Of a DNA stretch of 64,000 nt, positions 33,370 through 45,200 are shown in pieces; position 1 is the stretch's first letter; each line of letters starts with the position of its first letter. The notes under the pieces are model-generated. The model did not search any database. It was not told the DNA's origin and was given only the letters and a program-made list of their open reading frames with translations. Made by a program: the position numbers and the translations under genes. Source of the DNA: Juglans regia (taxonomy: Eukaryota; Streptophyta; Magnoliopsida; Fagales; Juglandaceae); assembly GCF_001411555.2 (NCBI RefSeq), contig NW_023362298.1, forward strand, positions 1 to 64,000. The letters run 5' to 3'.

Positions 33370-34680
33370 CAAGGTCAGAGAGACTACGATAGTTAAGGAA
33401 TTAGACTAAAATTTAGTCAAGATCATTTACTATTATTATTCCTAAAGTATAATTTTAATTGTTATTATATATCTTAGGATATTGTTGATTGATACTTATG
33501 TAATTTTAATTGTTATTATATAATTTTAAAGGTTATTATATAATTTTAATTATTATTATTCCTAAATTTTAATTTTAATTGTTATGCTTAATTGAGTGAT
33601 TTGTTTATTTATACAGACAATAACTATATAATTTCTAAATAAGTATTTGTTTGATCCTTATTTATGTATTCTCTATTTTATTTTAAATAAGTATATTTAT
33701 TTATTCCAACTCTCTACTTATTTGGTAGGTTCAACACTTTTTTCTGGAAGAGTATTTTACTTTATATAGTTATTATTAATTATAGTTATTATATGTATAT
33801 TATACTTTATATAGTTAAGTTATATACTTTTTTTTTCTTTTTTTTTTTAAATTAAGTTATATATTATACTTATAATTTGCATAATAATCATATTCTAACT
33901 AAATTAGTATGAATATATTATATATACTTATTAAATATTAAATATTAATTCTCATATTAAATGTATATTAAATTTTTTTAATTTTAACTTAAATTAAGTT
34001 CCTAAACTTATAATTTTCATGTTAAAGAACAAATTCAAAAAACATCAAAACATATTATATAAAAAAATTCACATAAATCCACAAACTAAACACAATATAT
34101 TTCTAGCCATATAAACATATTCAATAAAAATTCACAAACAATAATCACAAAATTTCAAATCCATATCATAACATATTCACAATACTCCCACAACAATATT
34201 TCTAAACATATTAATTCATCAACGAACATCATAAACTCACAAAATATTCACAAAATTCACAAACAATAATCACAATATTTCAAGAGTAAGCATAAACACA
34301 ACACAATTTTCCGTATTAATTCATCATATTACACAATCCATATCACAAAGATTTCCTTCTAATTCATCAATATAAACAATTTAATTCCTTCTAATTCATC
34401 AATACCCAATACACATTCACTATGTATATATACAATCAAAAATCATTACTCAACTCAAAATACTCTACCCATATCCAATTCACAAAGTCATTCAAAAAGC
34501 TCACATTATACACATACCACATTCATCATTATCCACAATAAAATCACAACAAAATGTATAAAAATATTGCTAAAGTTTAGAAATATACCTAGCATTCACA
34601 ATATCTTCTTACAAATCAAAAGGTTTCAACTTGCCAAAACAACCAACCATTCAAAAAAATACAACACTAACTTGTTAAAG

Positions 34681-34725
<45 letters not shown>

Positions 34726-35030
34726 AAACGCAAGAAAAATATCATAAAATTCAAAAAAATAAAAAATAAAAGGAGTTTTTCCTTACCAAAATCAATGGAG
34801 CTAGAGTTCCAAAATATTAACCCTCTCTCACTCAACTCTTTCTCACTCTAACCCTCTCTCTCTCTTTCTCTAACCCACGACCCTCTCTTACCGTCTCTCT
34901 CTCTTGGTTATTTTCACGCACGGGAGAAGCATCAAAAATGAGTCTGCTTCCTCCTGTACGTGAATTAATGCAAAAACTAAATCATTAGATGGAACGTTTA
35001 AACATTAAAATATCCTGCCCAATTTTTAGA
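33370..35030. other. Non-coding upstream region of CACTA-1
   Basis: AT-rich sequence without convincing genes. From about 34020 to 34560 the plus strand is strikingly poor in G and rich in A and C, with a repeated TTCACAAACAATAATCACAA (34131 and 34257). A compound microsatellite of about 14 AC and 9 AT repeats lies at 34680-34724. A CT-rich stretch (34820-34910) resembles those at 2763 and 46545 in the other CACTA upstream regions. Confidence 0.5.
34680..34724. repeat. Compound (AC)n(AT)n microsatellite
   Basis: A run of about 14 AC dinucleotides followed directly by about 9 AT dinucleotides inside CACTA-1 non-coding DNA. Confidence 0.95.
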
Positions 35031-35314
35031 TAAAACGTTCCAACGTTAAAAAATTTCATCTAAATTTTAGCCAGATAACGTTCGGATGTTAAATATACAT
35101 GTTCGAACGTATTTTCCTATGACAGAGCCCGTAATTTAGCGAGAAATTTCCGACACTTTAATTTTCATGTTTGAATGTACGAAAATTTAACGTTTGAACA
35201 TTTTTAAATTTTTCAATAAATTTCATCGATTAACGTTCAAACAAAAACTTTTAACGTTCGAACGTTTCAGATCATAACAGGGGAGAGGAAATCGAGCAAA
35301 GAATTTTCCAAATT

Positions 35315-35690
35315 TTGATACGAGTGGCACATGGAGATCCTATCGATTTGCCACTACGCATCTTTGAGAGGATCTGTTATGAGGTTAGCATCGTCTCCAC
35401 GAACAACCTCTCATACGGTGTCATCATCAGCCGGCTATTACTTGCTTGGAGAGTGCCACTCCAATTGGAGGAGTGGATCATAGATCAAATGTGCCCCCTT
35501 GACATGAGCATGCATCGACGTAACATTGGACAGGCGATGGGGTATCCTCGACATCAGCCACCCCCTGTAGTGGATCTAACTCCTCCGACGCAGCTTGGGC
35601 TCGAAGTGGGGAGTAGTAGTCAGCAACCGACAAGTACATCTTTGAGAGATGTGCGGCCTGCTTGGGTTGATGCGGTGATCTCATAGTTGA
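35315..35690 (+). pseudogene. CACTA-1 divergent ORF relic (putative plant transposon protein)
   Basis: A plus-strand frame of 123 codons. Its start, MIRVAHGDPIDLPLRIFERI followed by SYGVIISRLLL, aligns with residues around 207-250 of the 412-codon minus-strand ORF of CACTA-3 (MIRVARGIPIDLVGYIFERI; LPFGILITRFLL). The rest is diverged and the amino-terminal half is missing. As in CACTA-3, it lies on the strand opposite to TNP2 and points toward the element end. Confidence 0.75.
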
Positions 35691-36468
35691 TGTGGTATGG
35701 AGCCCCCGGCAGTGATCCGGTGTGGCTGTGCGGTGTTTTTGTGTACATTTAGGGATGTGTACAATATTTAAATGGAGAAGAAGTAATAAAAGAAATACAA
35801 ATTTATGTGGTTCGGCACTAGGCCTATATGTCCACTAGGGTTTGGAGAGGAGAGTTTTCACTATAATATACTTGTTTACAGTCTCTTCTAGTCTCTCATC
35901 CTCATTGTATAATAAAGATTTGAGTTTCCTTATCCGATTTTCTTCTCTGGCTGGAGTATTTTTGTGGTGAGGTTGAAGAAGGTGAAGTCTGGCCAAAAGT
36001 CCCTAGAGTCATGTGTGCCTGTCTCTTTTATCTCCTGCTCCCTTTGCTTTATGTCTATTCCCTTGCTTTATGTCAAATCATCCATTTTTCTCTCTAGACA
36101 TATTATTTTTTCCATGTCTGAAATCCCATGTCTTTGTCTCCTTTTTCCCTCCATCTTTCCTTTCTCCCGGTGGGTCTTTCCCACATGGGCTGGGGGGGAA
36201 AATGCCCTCACTAATTGATATTATATTGATTTCCAACGAAATAGAAAAGATGATATATTTTCAACAATTATTCATTTAACTTGATCGTTTTATTATTCCT
36301 ACAATTAAAAATCAGTACTTTTTTTTCAAAAAACAGAGAGAATAAATAAATATTCATATTTTATTACCAAATACACACTGACTAATCTTCATACAGGCAA
36401 GCCCATGTGGGGTACTTACAAATAAACAAGCTTAATTAGAATTAAACTAGCTTTAAAATACATCAAAA
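35691..36468. other. Possible LTR-like relic and unassigned DNA
   Basis: Around 35800 the phrase TTATGTGGTTCGGCACTAGG followed by TGTCCACTAGGG resembles sequence often found in LTRs of plant retrotransposons. A CT-rich tract follows (36000-36180). I could not define ends or a target duplication. Nothing coding is supported. Confidence 0.3.
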
Positions 36469-37275
36469 TTAAAAAAGAAACTTAAAAGTACTACTTGTAC
36501 TTGAGCGATAGGACAGAGCATGCAGATCCAACCGCAATGAGAAACAACCCAACAGAACTGGATATGGTAATAGTACCGGCCAAATGTGTACGAAATAAAA
36601 CTGTATCAAGGGGATGAGCTTTGGGGGTTTATTATAGAATTTGTTCAACTCTACAGCCATCTCGTGATAATGAGAGTTCATTTGGATATTGAAACGTTTT
36701 TCACCGGGCAGCTTGTTGATCATTGAAGTTGCCACGACGCCATCCAGCCAATTATCGATGATTTGCTCTCGTACAAGTACATCCAAATCTTTGCCTGTTT
36801 TGATAAGGAAACCTAATAGGGTATAGTAATCAGTAATATATGCCTCATCTTTAGGATAGTGACATTTCTCCAAGGCAACGAGGTTTCGAGCATAAATCTC
36901 CGTGGTATCGTCTAACTGAAAACATGGGATTTCCAGCACTCCGTCTGCATATTTTATATCAAGAGGTGACCAATTAATATTGCTTGATTCTCTCTTCTGA
37001 AACTTCAATCCTACCTCATCCAGCAGAGCTGCACTCATGTACATTTCCTTCATCTTTTGAGACTCTCCTTCCGGTCGCCTTTCGCCAGGAGGCATGCAAA
37101 AGTTTCTAACCAAGTCAGCGAAGTGCAATATTTTTGTCGACGGAGAATACTGGAAAATTTGAACGTTGTAATATTCGAACTGGCGAAAGGTAAGCCCAAT
37201 GAAGGGGTTGTTTTTTGAGAGACATGTGTCAAGTTTCAGATGAATTGAGAATTGGCTTGTAAGGAGAGATTGCAT
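36469..37275 (-). pseudogene. DUF247-family gene, 5'-truncated and frameshifted
   Basis: The 268-codon frame is clearly the carboxy-terminal two thirds of a plant DUF247 (UPF0481) protein. Recognisable motifs include FADLVRNFCMPPGE, AALLDEVGLKFQKRES, DGVLEIPCFQLDD, ARNLVALEKCHY and ITDYYTLLGFLIKTGKDLDV. DUF247 proteins usually have about 400-500 residues, with an amino-terminal part that is missing here. They usually end in a membrane helix. That helix is not in this frame but in another one that reads SSSVGLFLIAVGSACSVLSL and ends at a TAG at 36493-36491, so a frameshift probably lies near the GGGGG run at 36623-36627. A TATA-like TATATAAATATAG sits about 75-90 bp before the ATG. I read it as a broken host gene cut on its 5' side near the gypsy element at 37417. 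A short expressed product cannot be excluded. Confidence 0.8.
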
Positions 37276-37416
37276 AGACTTGAAACAGAGAAGATGAATT
37301 GGAAAACTTCCATGAAAATGAAATTGATTGGTATCTATTACAAAGTACTTGAACTATATTTATATACACGGCTTAAATGAGAAATAAACTAAATAATAAA
37401 CTAAGTTATTTTTGGG

Positions 37417-38339
37417 TGATTTGGAAAGTTATGATTTTATGTGAGAATATTTTTGGGTGCGTGTGTTTCGCGACCCCAAGTCGAGATGGGGCATTATCTC
37501 TGTGGAGCTCCTCTGGTTACTCGGGAGCGGAATAAACTGAGTAACGTCCCCTGGATTGTCGCTGGGCGACAATGGGATCGGACGAGAGATTCGTGCCGAC
37601 TCCGTGGTCCTTCTGCTGGCGGGGACTAGAGGATGTCTGGCCATGTACGCGCTGGGCGCGGAACTGGGCATCGCTAGGAAGCCAGGACGTGCGGATGGTC
37701 CCTAGGGGAGGCCATGGTGCATAGGGTATTGACGGATTAAATGGACTATTTTCTGGGAAAATAGTGTGAGTTGGATTTTGTGTAAATCATTTTCTGGGAA
37801 AATGTTTTACGGATTATTTTTGGGCCAAATGAGATTTTGGCGTGTGTTGGAAAATTATCATTTTCGGGGAAAATGATGTTTTGAGGAAAATGCATATTTT
37901 ATCATATGCATGCATGTTGGTTGCATTAAATGCATTTTTATTCCTGAGAATCATTTGGGTTATACTTACCTGCGGTACCATTCTGTGGTAACGCAGATTT
38001 TGATGCAGATGAGGAGGAGGAGGGCGAGCCTGAGGAGACGGCTCCGCTCGAGGAGTGATCTGGGATCACTAGTTATTGTTATTTCATTTTACCCTTTGTA
38101 TTTCCGGGACATGTGTTAAACTTTATTTTGGATGACTGTATAACTGCTTTTAAATCTCTACTGATGTTTAGTTTGTATTTAAATTCTGGTACTTATTAGA
38201 CTGGATTACCGCTGCGTTTTTATTTGTACACTGTTGCATTTACACACACTGGCTCTTCGTTGGGATGTGTGACCGTGTTGTCATCATCCCGGTGTCTCGA
38301 TTTTTGTATTTTCCTTACATGGGGGTCGGGGGCGCCACA
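37417..38339 (+). repeat. 5' LTR remnant (family F1)
   Basis: This corresponds to about 42217-43193 of the 3' LTR. It lacks one copy of a roughly 58-bp tandem unit containing ACGCGCTGGGCGCGGAACTG that is doubled in the 3' LTR (around 42446 and 42502). It starts abruptly within LTR sequence, next to the DUF247 relic, so the missing part was deleted. Confidence 0.9.
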
Positions 38340-38341
38340 GG

Positions 38342-38353
38342 TGGTATCAGAGC
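38342..38353 (+). other. Primer binding site
   Basis: TGGTATCAGAGC is complementary to the 3' end of plant initiator methionine tRNA, as is usual for gypsy and copia elements. It lies two bases after the LTR end. Confidence 0.92.
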
Positions 38354-40974
38354 AGTTCAGTTATGGGTAAAACCACATGTCCCATAGGTGCAGTACCAGA
38401 AAGTTTTAAAAGTTGTGATTTGAAATTATTTAATTTAAAGTATGTGGTTTTATTGGTTTTATTTAGTTTATTGTATACTAATTATTTGTTTATGTATTTT
38501 ATTGCTTTTATTTCATGGTATGTTATTTTATTTGTTTTAATTATTTTATTGTGAGCTACTTCATTGGTTTTATTCATTTTGTCGTATGTTATTTATTTAT
38601 GGAATTTTATTTTATTTTATTTTGTTTTGTTTTGTTCGAAATTGAAAGGCGGGTTAAGGGTTACGCTATGACAGGAAGATAGTATGACTAAGAAGGCCAT
38701 TGTTAGGCTTGAATATTTGGTGTAGTAGGCTCGAACATCATGGTCAGGGTGAACTTTTTGGAGTAGGAATTCAAATTGCTGCTAAGGAGGGGAATAGTTT
38801 TAAATTTCTTAGGATAATTGAGGTTTTAGGTTCCGTAGAATTTAGGTAATGAGTCTTTGGGGTAGGAGGTTGTAAGTTCAACGAATTTCAAGGTTAGATT
38901 TATGAGAAGTTCATTTGAGGTTTGAGGCTTTATAGTTTTTAGGAAATAAGTTTATGAGATTTAAGGTGGTAGGTTCAACAAGCAATTAAAGGATTACTTA
39001 GATTAGAAGTTTTCGATCTTGCCGACCTTGATAAGCAATTTGATAACATTTGGAGTTTTAGAATTTACAAGTTTTATAAGGTGAATGTTTTAGATTTAAA
39101 GTCACTGATCTTCAAGATTTTGGAAAATGATTTTATCTGGGTTAAGGGTTTAGAATTGCAGAGTTGAAGGGCATAATTAAAATAGGATTGATGAGAGTTA
39201 AGTTACTAATGTGAGAATTTTTTTCAAGAAAGAATTTCTTGGGAGACTGAAGGTGATTATCTAGTTCGTGTATTTTCTGGGGACTGAAGATGTTGATCTA
39301 GTTCGGTTAATGATTGCTTTTAGCTCGATGTTTCAATGATAGGTTGAGGATTTAATCCATATCAATTTTAAGGATAATAGATGGTGCGGATGTAGGAAAT
39401 GATTCTTGTTGATTTCGAGGATATAGGTCTAGTGATGGAAATGGTAATGATGATCATCTGCACGTTTGGAGGATTATTGGTTTTGGCTAAGGGTGCGTGA
39501 CATTGATGTATAGTAGTGGTGAGTGGTTATGGATTTCGGAGAGTATAAGTCCTAGTCTCATTTTGGTTTGGAGGAAGTGACTTTCGTAGATGTTGAAGAG
39601 GAGTTGACACAATAGTAGTAATTCAAGAGACTTTGGCTTGGAGTTTTGGTGAGTTGATCGAAGTGTGTAGTCGAGTGGGTTACTCGATGAAATCATGGTT
39701 GGAAATAGTTATTGTGATTATCTTTAGGAATTAATTGTGACTTGAGGTCACCTAGGAATTTAAATTTTTGAGGCTATACTTTATTTTGGAGATTGAGCAC
39801 CCAATTGGTTGAATTAAGGACATTGTTATTTAATTGGAAGAGAGATTGTTGCGACATCATGTATGGTGTATGATAAGATTTTCGAAGTTGAAGCTTAGGC
39901 ATCAACAGTGGATAATACGATCAAGTATGTGAGCTAATAAGACATTAGGATCCTTGGGTGCTTTGCAATGACTTTTGGTGGATTAAAGATTTGAGCAGTA
40001 TGGCTTGCTTTGAGGTTTATTAGTGATGTGCTATTGAAGGAATTAGTCGTGGTAATGCTAGCTTATAGGAGTAGAAATAGGTGGGCGAGTTACCAAGAAG
40101 GTTTTGTTAATGTTTTGGTGTAGTCAATGGTGGTTCGTGGTGAGTTTAGTCACCGCTAGATTAGATGTTGTTTAGAATGTAGGTGATGAGCTTTTGGGGT
40201 TTAGGTTGTCAGGTAGAAGTTTATAGGCGCTTTTATTGGTTGGTCTGGTTGGAATCGAGCCTTTTAAGGTATGCTCTTTATTGTTGATGAGATGAATGTA
40301 TTTTGAGTTGAGGTTGCTTGTTTTCAATTTAGGATGTTGAGGCTGGTTGATATTGGGTTTCTGTCTATGATCATGGATGTATTTTATGGAATTTGATTTT
40401 GATCAAGGCTGCGGGAATTAATTGTGGAATTTGAGTTATAACTCTTGGTTTTGGGAAAGAGAGTATTTCTTCTACCAAATTGTGATAAGAGTTTTGGTTG
40501 GTAGGAATGGAGCCACCTTGTTCTCGATGGTGTTAGTTTCATGAGGACATAAGTTTTATGCATGTGGCGAATATCAGAGTGCGCAGCAGAAGCGTAGTAT
40601 TTTTGTTGTAGTCAGGAGTTCAGATTGTGCTGATTTGAGAAATTAGTGGTGACTTGAATTTTGAGAAGATACTTGTAATTGGAGATTAATCATTTGATTG
40701 TGCAATTTGTTATTGATGGTTAATTTTGGAAGTGGCTATTAGGTTACCAAAAGTAGAATTCAATGAAGGTTTAGAAGTTGTAGCATAGGTGTTGATTGAT
40801 GTTGGCCATTTTCAGATCGTAGAGAAGGTTGGGTTTGTCGGTTATAGAGTGGCCTTGCTGGACTATTTTGGTGGCACGTTCTTAGTCTGCATTTAGTTGA
40901 ATCTTATTCCTGTCTTAGTCTTAATGTTGACCTTGCCAATTTCGAGGACGAAATTTTATTTAAGGGGGGGAGAA
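38354..40974 (+). mobile_element. Internal region of the gypsy element, non-coding
   Basis: About 2.6 kb without any frame matching gag, protease, reverse transcriptase, RNase H or integrase. The first 280 bp are T-rich. The remainder is G/T-rich with very few long frames, as expected for decayed or long-terminal-repeat-derivative (LARD-like) DNA. The last 70 bp (CCAATTTCGAGGACGAAAT, then the purine tract) keep the consensus found at the end of pol in Tekay/Del-type elements. Confidence 0.7.
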
Positions 40975-43193
40975 TGTAACACCCCGTATTTTAGTGTATT
41001 TTTATTGAAGGATTATTTTTATTTTATTCAAAAATTATTCTCTTGTTTTAAAATTATTGGATTTTAATTGGATTATTTTTAGGATTTTTAATTGGGGAAA
41101 ATTAATATTTTATGTGCTTTCTTAATATTTATTTATTGTTGTGCATTTAAATTATTTTTCATATTTAATTAATTACTGTGGGATTTAATTATTTCAATTT
41201 GACTTTACCATTACGTTTAAATTATTTTATTTAGCTAGTGGTTTTGAAATCGTTTCCGTTGGATCATTTTTGTGACCCAAGTTATGAGGATTGGACCTCA
41301 TTTCTTTTCCCCACTTTTCTTTTCCCTTTCTTTTCTTTCTTCCCATTTTCTTTTTCTCCCTCTGCTTTCCCCTTCTCCCGCGCGCGAAGCCCAGCCCCCT
41401 CCCTCTCTCTTCCGTCCGTTCCTTCTTCACCACCCAACGCCGCCGTGCGTTGGCGGTGGTTGACACCGCCCACCTCATCGTGCTCCCCACCGGCCGGCGA
41501 CCTCACCCTTCCAATCTCAGCCTCCCTTGTGCCGCCGTTAGTCACCACGAACCCATTGAAGCCGCGGCGTTCCATGCACCACTGCGCCGCCGTCGCGCCA
41601 CCTCTGGCCACCATCTTCCTACCACTTCATCCTCGACCTCTTGGCAACCCAATGGACCCAACCCCAGCTCCGATCCGTCACCGGTGAAGTACAACCAAGC
41701 CAATCTCTGATTTCGGTATTTTTGGCCTAAAACCACCCCTTGAGCCGCCACCCACGGCAAACCGCCACCACCATTGGCTTCACCGACCTCTCTAGGCCCT
41801 ACCCTACCATTTTTGGGTCTTCGTTTGCCTCCGTTGAAAAGTGGGTATATGTGACCCACGGCCACAGTGTATTTTACACTGTGGTGTTGCTTAGACGTCA
41901 CCACTTGCAGCTTCGTGATCCTTCGGAAATTGCTATATTGCACTGTAAGTATTTCTCCAAAGAATTCTTGTGAATTTAATGTATTTTCTGCACTAACGCA
42001 TTTCACTGTATTTGTTTGACATGCCGGACTGAGTCCGAGGAGTTCGGGGGTCGGATGGATTTATGATTGGAGTTGTTTGGGTTGGTTTGATTGGATTGGT
42101 TATTGGTTATTGAGGAATGTGGATTTGTGTTGGTACATGTGCATATCATTATTTCATGCATGATCATGTTTGTAAAGAAAACTGGGTTTTCGTGTATTGC
42201 ATTCATGCTCATGTGTGATTTGGAAAGTTATGATTTTATGTGAGAATATTTTTGGGTGCGTGTGTTTCACGACCCCAAGCCGAGATGGGGCATTATCTCG
42301 GTGGAGCTCCTCTGGTTACTCGGGAGCGGAATAAACTGAGTAACGTCCCCTGGATTGTCGCTGGGCGACAATGGGATCGGACGAGAGATTCGTGCCGACT
42401 CCGTGGTCCTTCTGCTGGCGGGGACTAGAGGATGTCTGGCCATGTACGCGCTGGGCGCGGAACTGGGCATCGCTCGTTGCGTAGTGGGTGCTCGGCCATG
42501 AACGCGCTGGGCGCGGAACTGGGCATCGCTACGAAGCCAGGACGTGCGGATGGTCCCTAGGGGAGGCCATGGTGCATAGGGTATTGACGGATTAAATGGA
42601 CTATTTTCTGGGAAAATAGTGTGAGTTGGATTTTGTGTAAATCATTTTCAGGGAAAATGTTTTACAGATTATTTTTGGGCCAATGAGATTTTGGCGTGTG
42701 TTGGAAAATTATCATTTTCGGGGAAAATGATGTTTTGAGGAAAATGCATATTTTATCATATGCATGCATGTTGGTTGCATTAAATGCATTTTTATTCCTG
42801 AGAATCATTTGGGTTATACTTACCTGCGGTACCATTCTGTGGTAACGCAGATTTTGATGCAGATGAGGAGGAGGAGGGCGAGCCTGAGGAGACGGCTCCG
42901 CCCGAGGAGTGATTTGGGATCACTGGTTATTGTTATTTCATTTTACCCTTTGTATTTCTGGGACATGTGTTAAACTTTATTTTGGATGACTGTATAACTG
43001 CTTTTAAATCTCTACTGATGTTTAGTTTGTATTTAAATTCTGGTACTTATTAGACTGGATTACCGCTGCGTTTTTATTTGTACACTGTTGCATGTACACA
43101 CACTGGCACTTCGTTGGGATGTGTGACCTTGTTGTCATCATCCCGGCGTCTCGATTTCCGTGTTTTCCTTACATGGGGGTCGGGGGCGCCACA
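40975..43193 (+). repeat. 3' LTR (family F1)
   Basis: It starts TGTAACACCCCGTATTTTAG and ends CGGGGGCGCCACA, 2219 bp. It has the same order of blocks as the solo LTRs at 5355, 31237 (reverse) and 49202: an AT-rich start, then a CT/GC-rich block (41290-41700), a GAGATGGGGCATTATCTCGG zone and an acidic-looking GATGAGGAGGAGGAGGG segment near 42863. The right flank is an L1 ORF1 fragment. Confidence 0.93.
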
Positions 43194-43615
43194 ACCTTTA
43201 TCCACATCCACTCCTCAACAGCCCCAATTTTCTCCCCCAATAATCGACCAACATATTCATTTCTCGCCATCAAAGGCAAGTCATGAAGCCTCACCCAAAA
43301 AGATGCCGAAGTTAATTGAATTTGCTTTACTTGTTTTTTGCCATCAACATCTTTGAATAAAACCAAGTGTTTGTCAAAAGACCAAGGGCCCTCCCGAATA
43401 ACCTTCTCCTTATCCCTCCTATCATCGAACTCAACAAACGTGAGAGTAGAACTTAAATAAAGAAATCTCACCCCCATCGTTAATCACCAAGCTTTCCTCA
43501 TATTACCTTAAACACATCCTTGTTGTAATGCTTTTCGATGAGTAACTTCATAATCAAACACTGCAGAAGCACAACAGTAAAATCACCTCTACATAGGAAG
43601 CCTAGAGAGGAAAAT
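43194..43615 (-). pseudogene. L1 ORF1 fragment (DUF4283)
   Basis: On the minus strand, after a frameshifted start with LIMKLLIEKHYNKDVFKVI (about 43600-43510), the frame 43477-43194 contains FVEFDDRRDKEKVIREGPWS, HLVLFKDVDGKKQ and ASFWVRLHDLPLMARNEYVG. This is the DUF4283 domain of a plant LINE ORF1. It is of a different subtype from ORF1 at 18413. It is cut at 43193 by the gypsy LTR, and the rest of the LINE is missing. Confidence 0.85.
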
Positions 43616-43789
43616 TTTTGGCTCAAGTGTAAGTTGATAATACAATTATTTTTTAGTATTCTATTAATTTAATTCATAATACGTTGTTGGTATTTTAGAT
43701 ATTTTAATATTAGTATTTATTGAGTTCCGTAATTATCATAATACTTGTTCGATTAAATTCTTTTTCGGTACGAATTTGATTAAGAGGAT

Positions 43790-45200
43790 ATTGAGGGTTT
43801 TGGAAAATAGGACAAGCCATTTTAACTTTTGTGCTCCACCCAAACAGATTTTCATATGCTGAAAAATCATTTATTGTCCACATCACTGCAGCATGCATCT
43901 TGAACTCCCCCGACGAGGCCGCATCATATGTACTGACACCCTGATCCTGCAACTCTTTCAACTCTGCAATCAGTGGTTGCAGATATACATCTAACTCATT
44001 CCCTGGTGACCTTGGCCCTAGTATCAGTAGAGTCATCATAAAATATGGATCCTTCATACACTTCCAAGGTGGCAAGTTATAGGGCATTAATATGACAGGT
44101 CAAGTACTATGTGAGGTGCTCATGTTGCCAAATGGATTAAAATCATCCATTGCTAAACCGAGACGTACATTGCGACGTTCTTCAGCAAACCATAAATACT
44201 CGACATCAAATTTCCTCCATTGCAAGGAATCTGCAGGGTGCGAGAGGAAATTTTCATTTTTGACTCTTTCTGTGTGATGCCAAGACATATCTTTGGCAGT
44301 CAACCGGGATGTAAACAATCTTTGAAGTCAAGAAATCAACGGAAAATGTCTTAACATTTTTTGGGGTACATTACGTTTATCGGATGTCCATCTTGACTCA
44401 TGACACACTAGGCATTAGTCAAATTCTACATATTGCTGCCAGTAGAGAACACAATCATATTTACAAGCATGGATGATATTATAATCAAATCCTAACCCTC
44501 CCTTCAATTGCTTCGCTTCATAAAAATTACGGGATACTACATTATCATGAGGAAGTGCCTCTTAAAATAATTCTAGCAACATGTTAATGGCCTTGGCAGA
44601 AATACGACAAATAGATTTAATATGAAGCAACCTCACCGTGAAAGACAACTTGCTATGAGGAGTGCACCTCTCGTACAACTCTCTTTGTCCATCCTCCCAC
44701 AATCTTGCAAAATTATCATTTCTCTCAAATGATTGTGCAAATGATCCTTCTCCATCATTAATCCCAAATATTCCTGCCCCCAGATCGCCTAACATCTCAG
44801 TCATATCCTCTCCATTATCATCGCTGTCATCAAGATCATCTACATTAATGTCGTATATGTCGATGTCGTTACCTTCCTCCATTTGATTGGTCTGATTGCT
44901 AAATCTAACCCCTTTGGGAAATGGTTCGCCATGTAAGACCGATGGTGAGTATTTAGGATCAATTCCATTTACAAATAAATGATCCTCCGCTACCACCAAA
45001 TTATAAGAACTAAGATTTTTGTACTTCTTGCATGGACATCTTATCAATCCTCGACTGTCAACACTTATGCGAGCAAACTCTATAAAAAACTTCACCCCTT
45101 GTGCATACTCTTTATAGTCTCGCCCAAGTCTATCTCCTAGTAGCATCCAACTTTTATCCATTGAATTTCCGTTACTTGTCGAATGTCTGTCAAGAAACAC
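43790..45200 (-). pseudogene. CACTA-2 TNP2 transposase, 5' half
   Basis: The transposase-associated domain and linker are in the open frame 45200-44562 (MDKSWMLLGDRLGRDYKEYA; GLIRCPCKKYKNL; EMLGDLGAGIFG; KLSFTVRLLHIKSICRISA). TNP2 continues in 44318-44100 (HPADSLQWRKFD; RRNVRLGLAMDDFNPFGNM) and 44087-43790 (MPYNLPPWKCMKDPYFMM; KMHAAVMWTINDFSAY; KMACP). Several frames are needed, so frameshifts or stops are present. The protein ends where unrelated sequence begins. The motif LGLATDGF of intact relatives, likely holding the first catalytic Asp, reads LGLAMDDF here. Confidence 0.85.

Larger units (their letters stand above)
26327..35690 (-). mobile_element. CACTA-1: decayed CACTA (En/Spm) transposon
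   Basis: A minus-strand CACTA element recognised from its gene order. The TNP2 transposase with its amino-terminal associated domain lies at 30605-29200, DUF4216 at 28552-28292, a plant-transposase-like second protein at 27900-26940, and a divergent plus-strand relic at 35315-35686. Both outer regions carry TTCGAACGT motifs (26357-26790 and 35030-35275), the subterminal repeat type of this group. Neither CACTACAAGAAA terminus is found, so the ends are only approximate. A solo gypsy LTR (31237-33364) has inserted in the upstream region. Confidence 0.75.
37417..43193 (+). mobile_element. Non-autonomous Ty3/gypsy element with truncated 5' LTR
   Basis: The 5' LTR remnant (37417-38339) ends GGGGGCGCCACA and is followed two bases later by TGGTATCAGAGC (38342-38353), the usual initiator-tRNA-Met primer binding site. 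The internal region of about 2.6 kb ends with TTTCGAGGACGAAATTTT and the polypurine tract AAGGGGGGGAGAA, then the 3' LTR (40975-43193). No gag or pol frame of any length is seen inside, unlike an autonomous element of this type. The 5' LTR lacks its first 1.2 kb, so no target duplication can be paired (right flank ACCTT). By eye the LTRs differ at only about a dozen positions over 920 bp, which suggests a fairly recent insertion. Confidence 0.9.

Noticed and set aside
35745..36230. Complete copia LTR or TRIM element
   Set aside because: A phrase typical of some plant LTRs is present, but I found no TG...CA ends, target duplication, primer site or second copy in the window.
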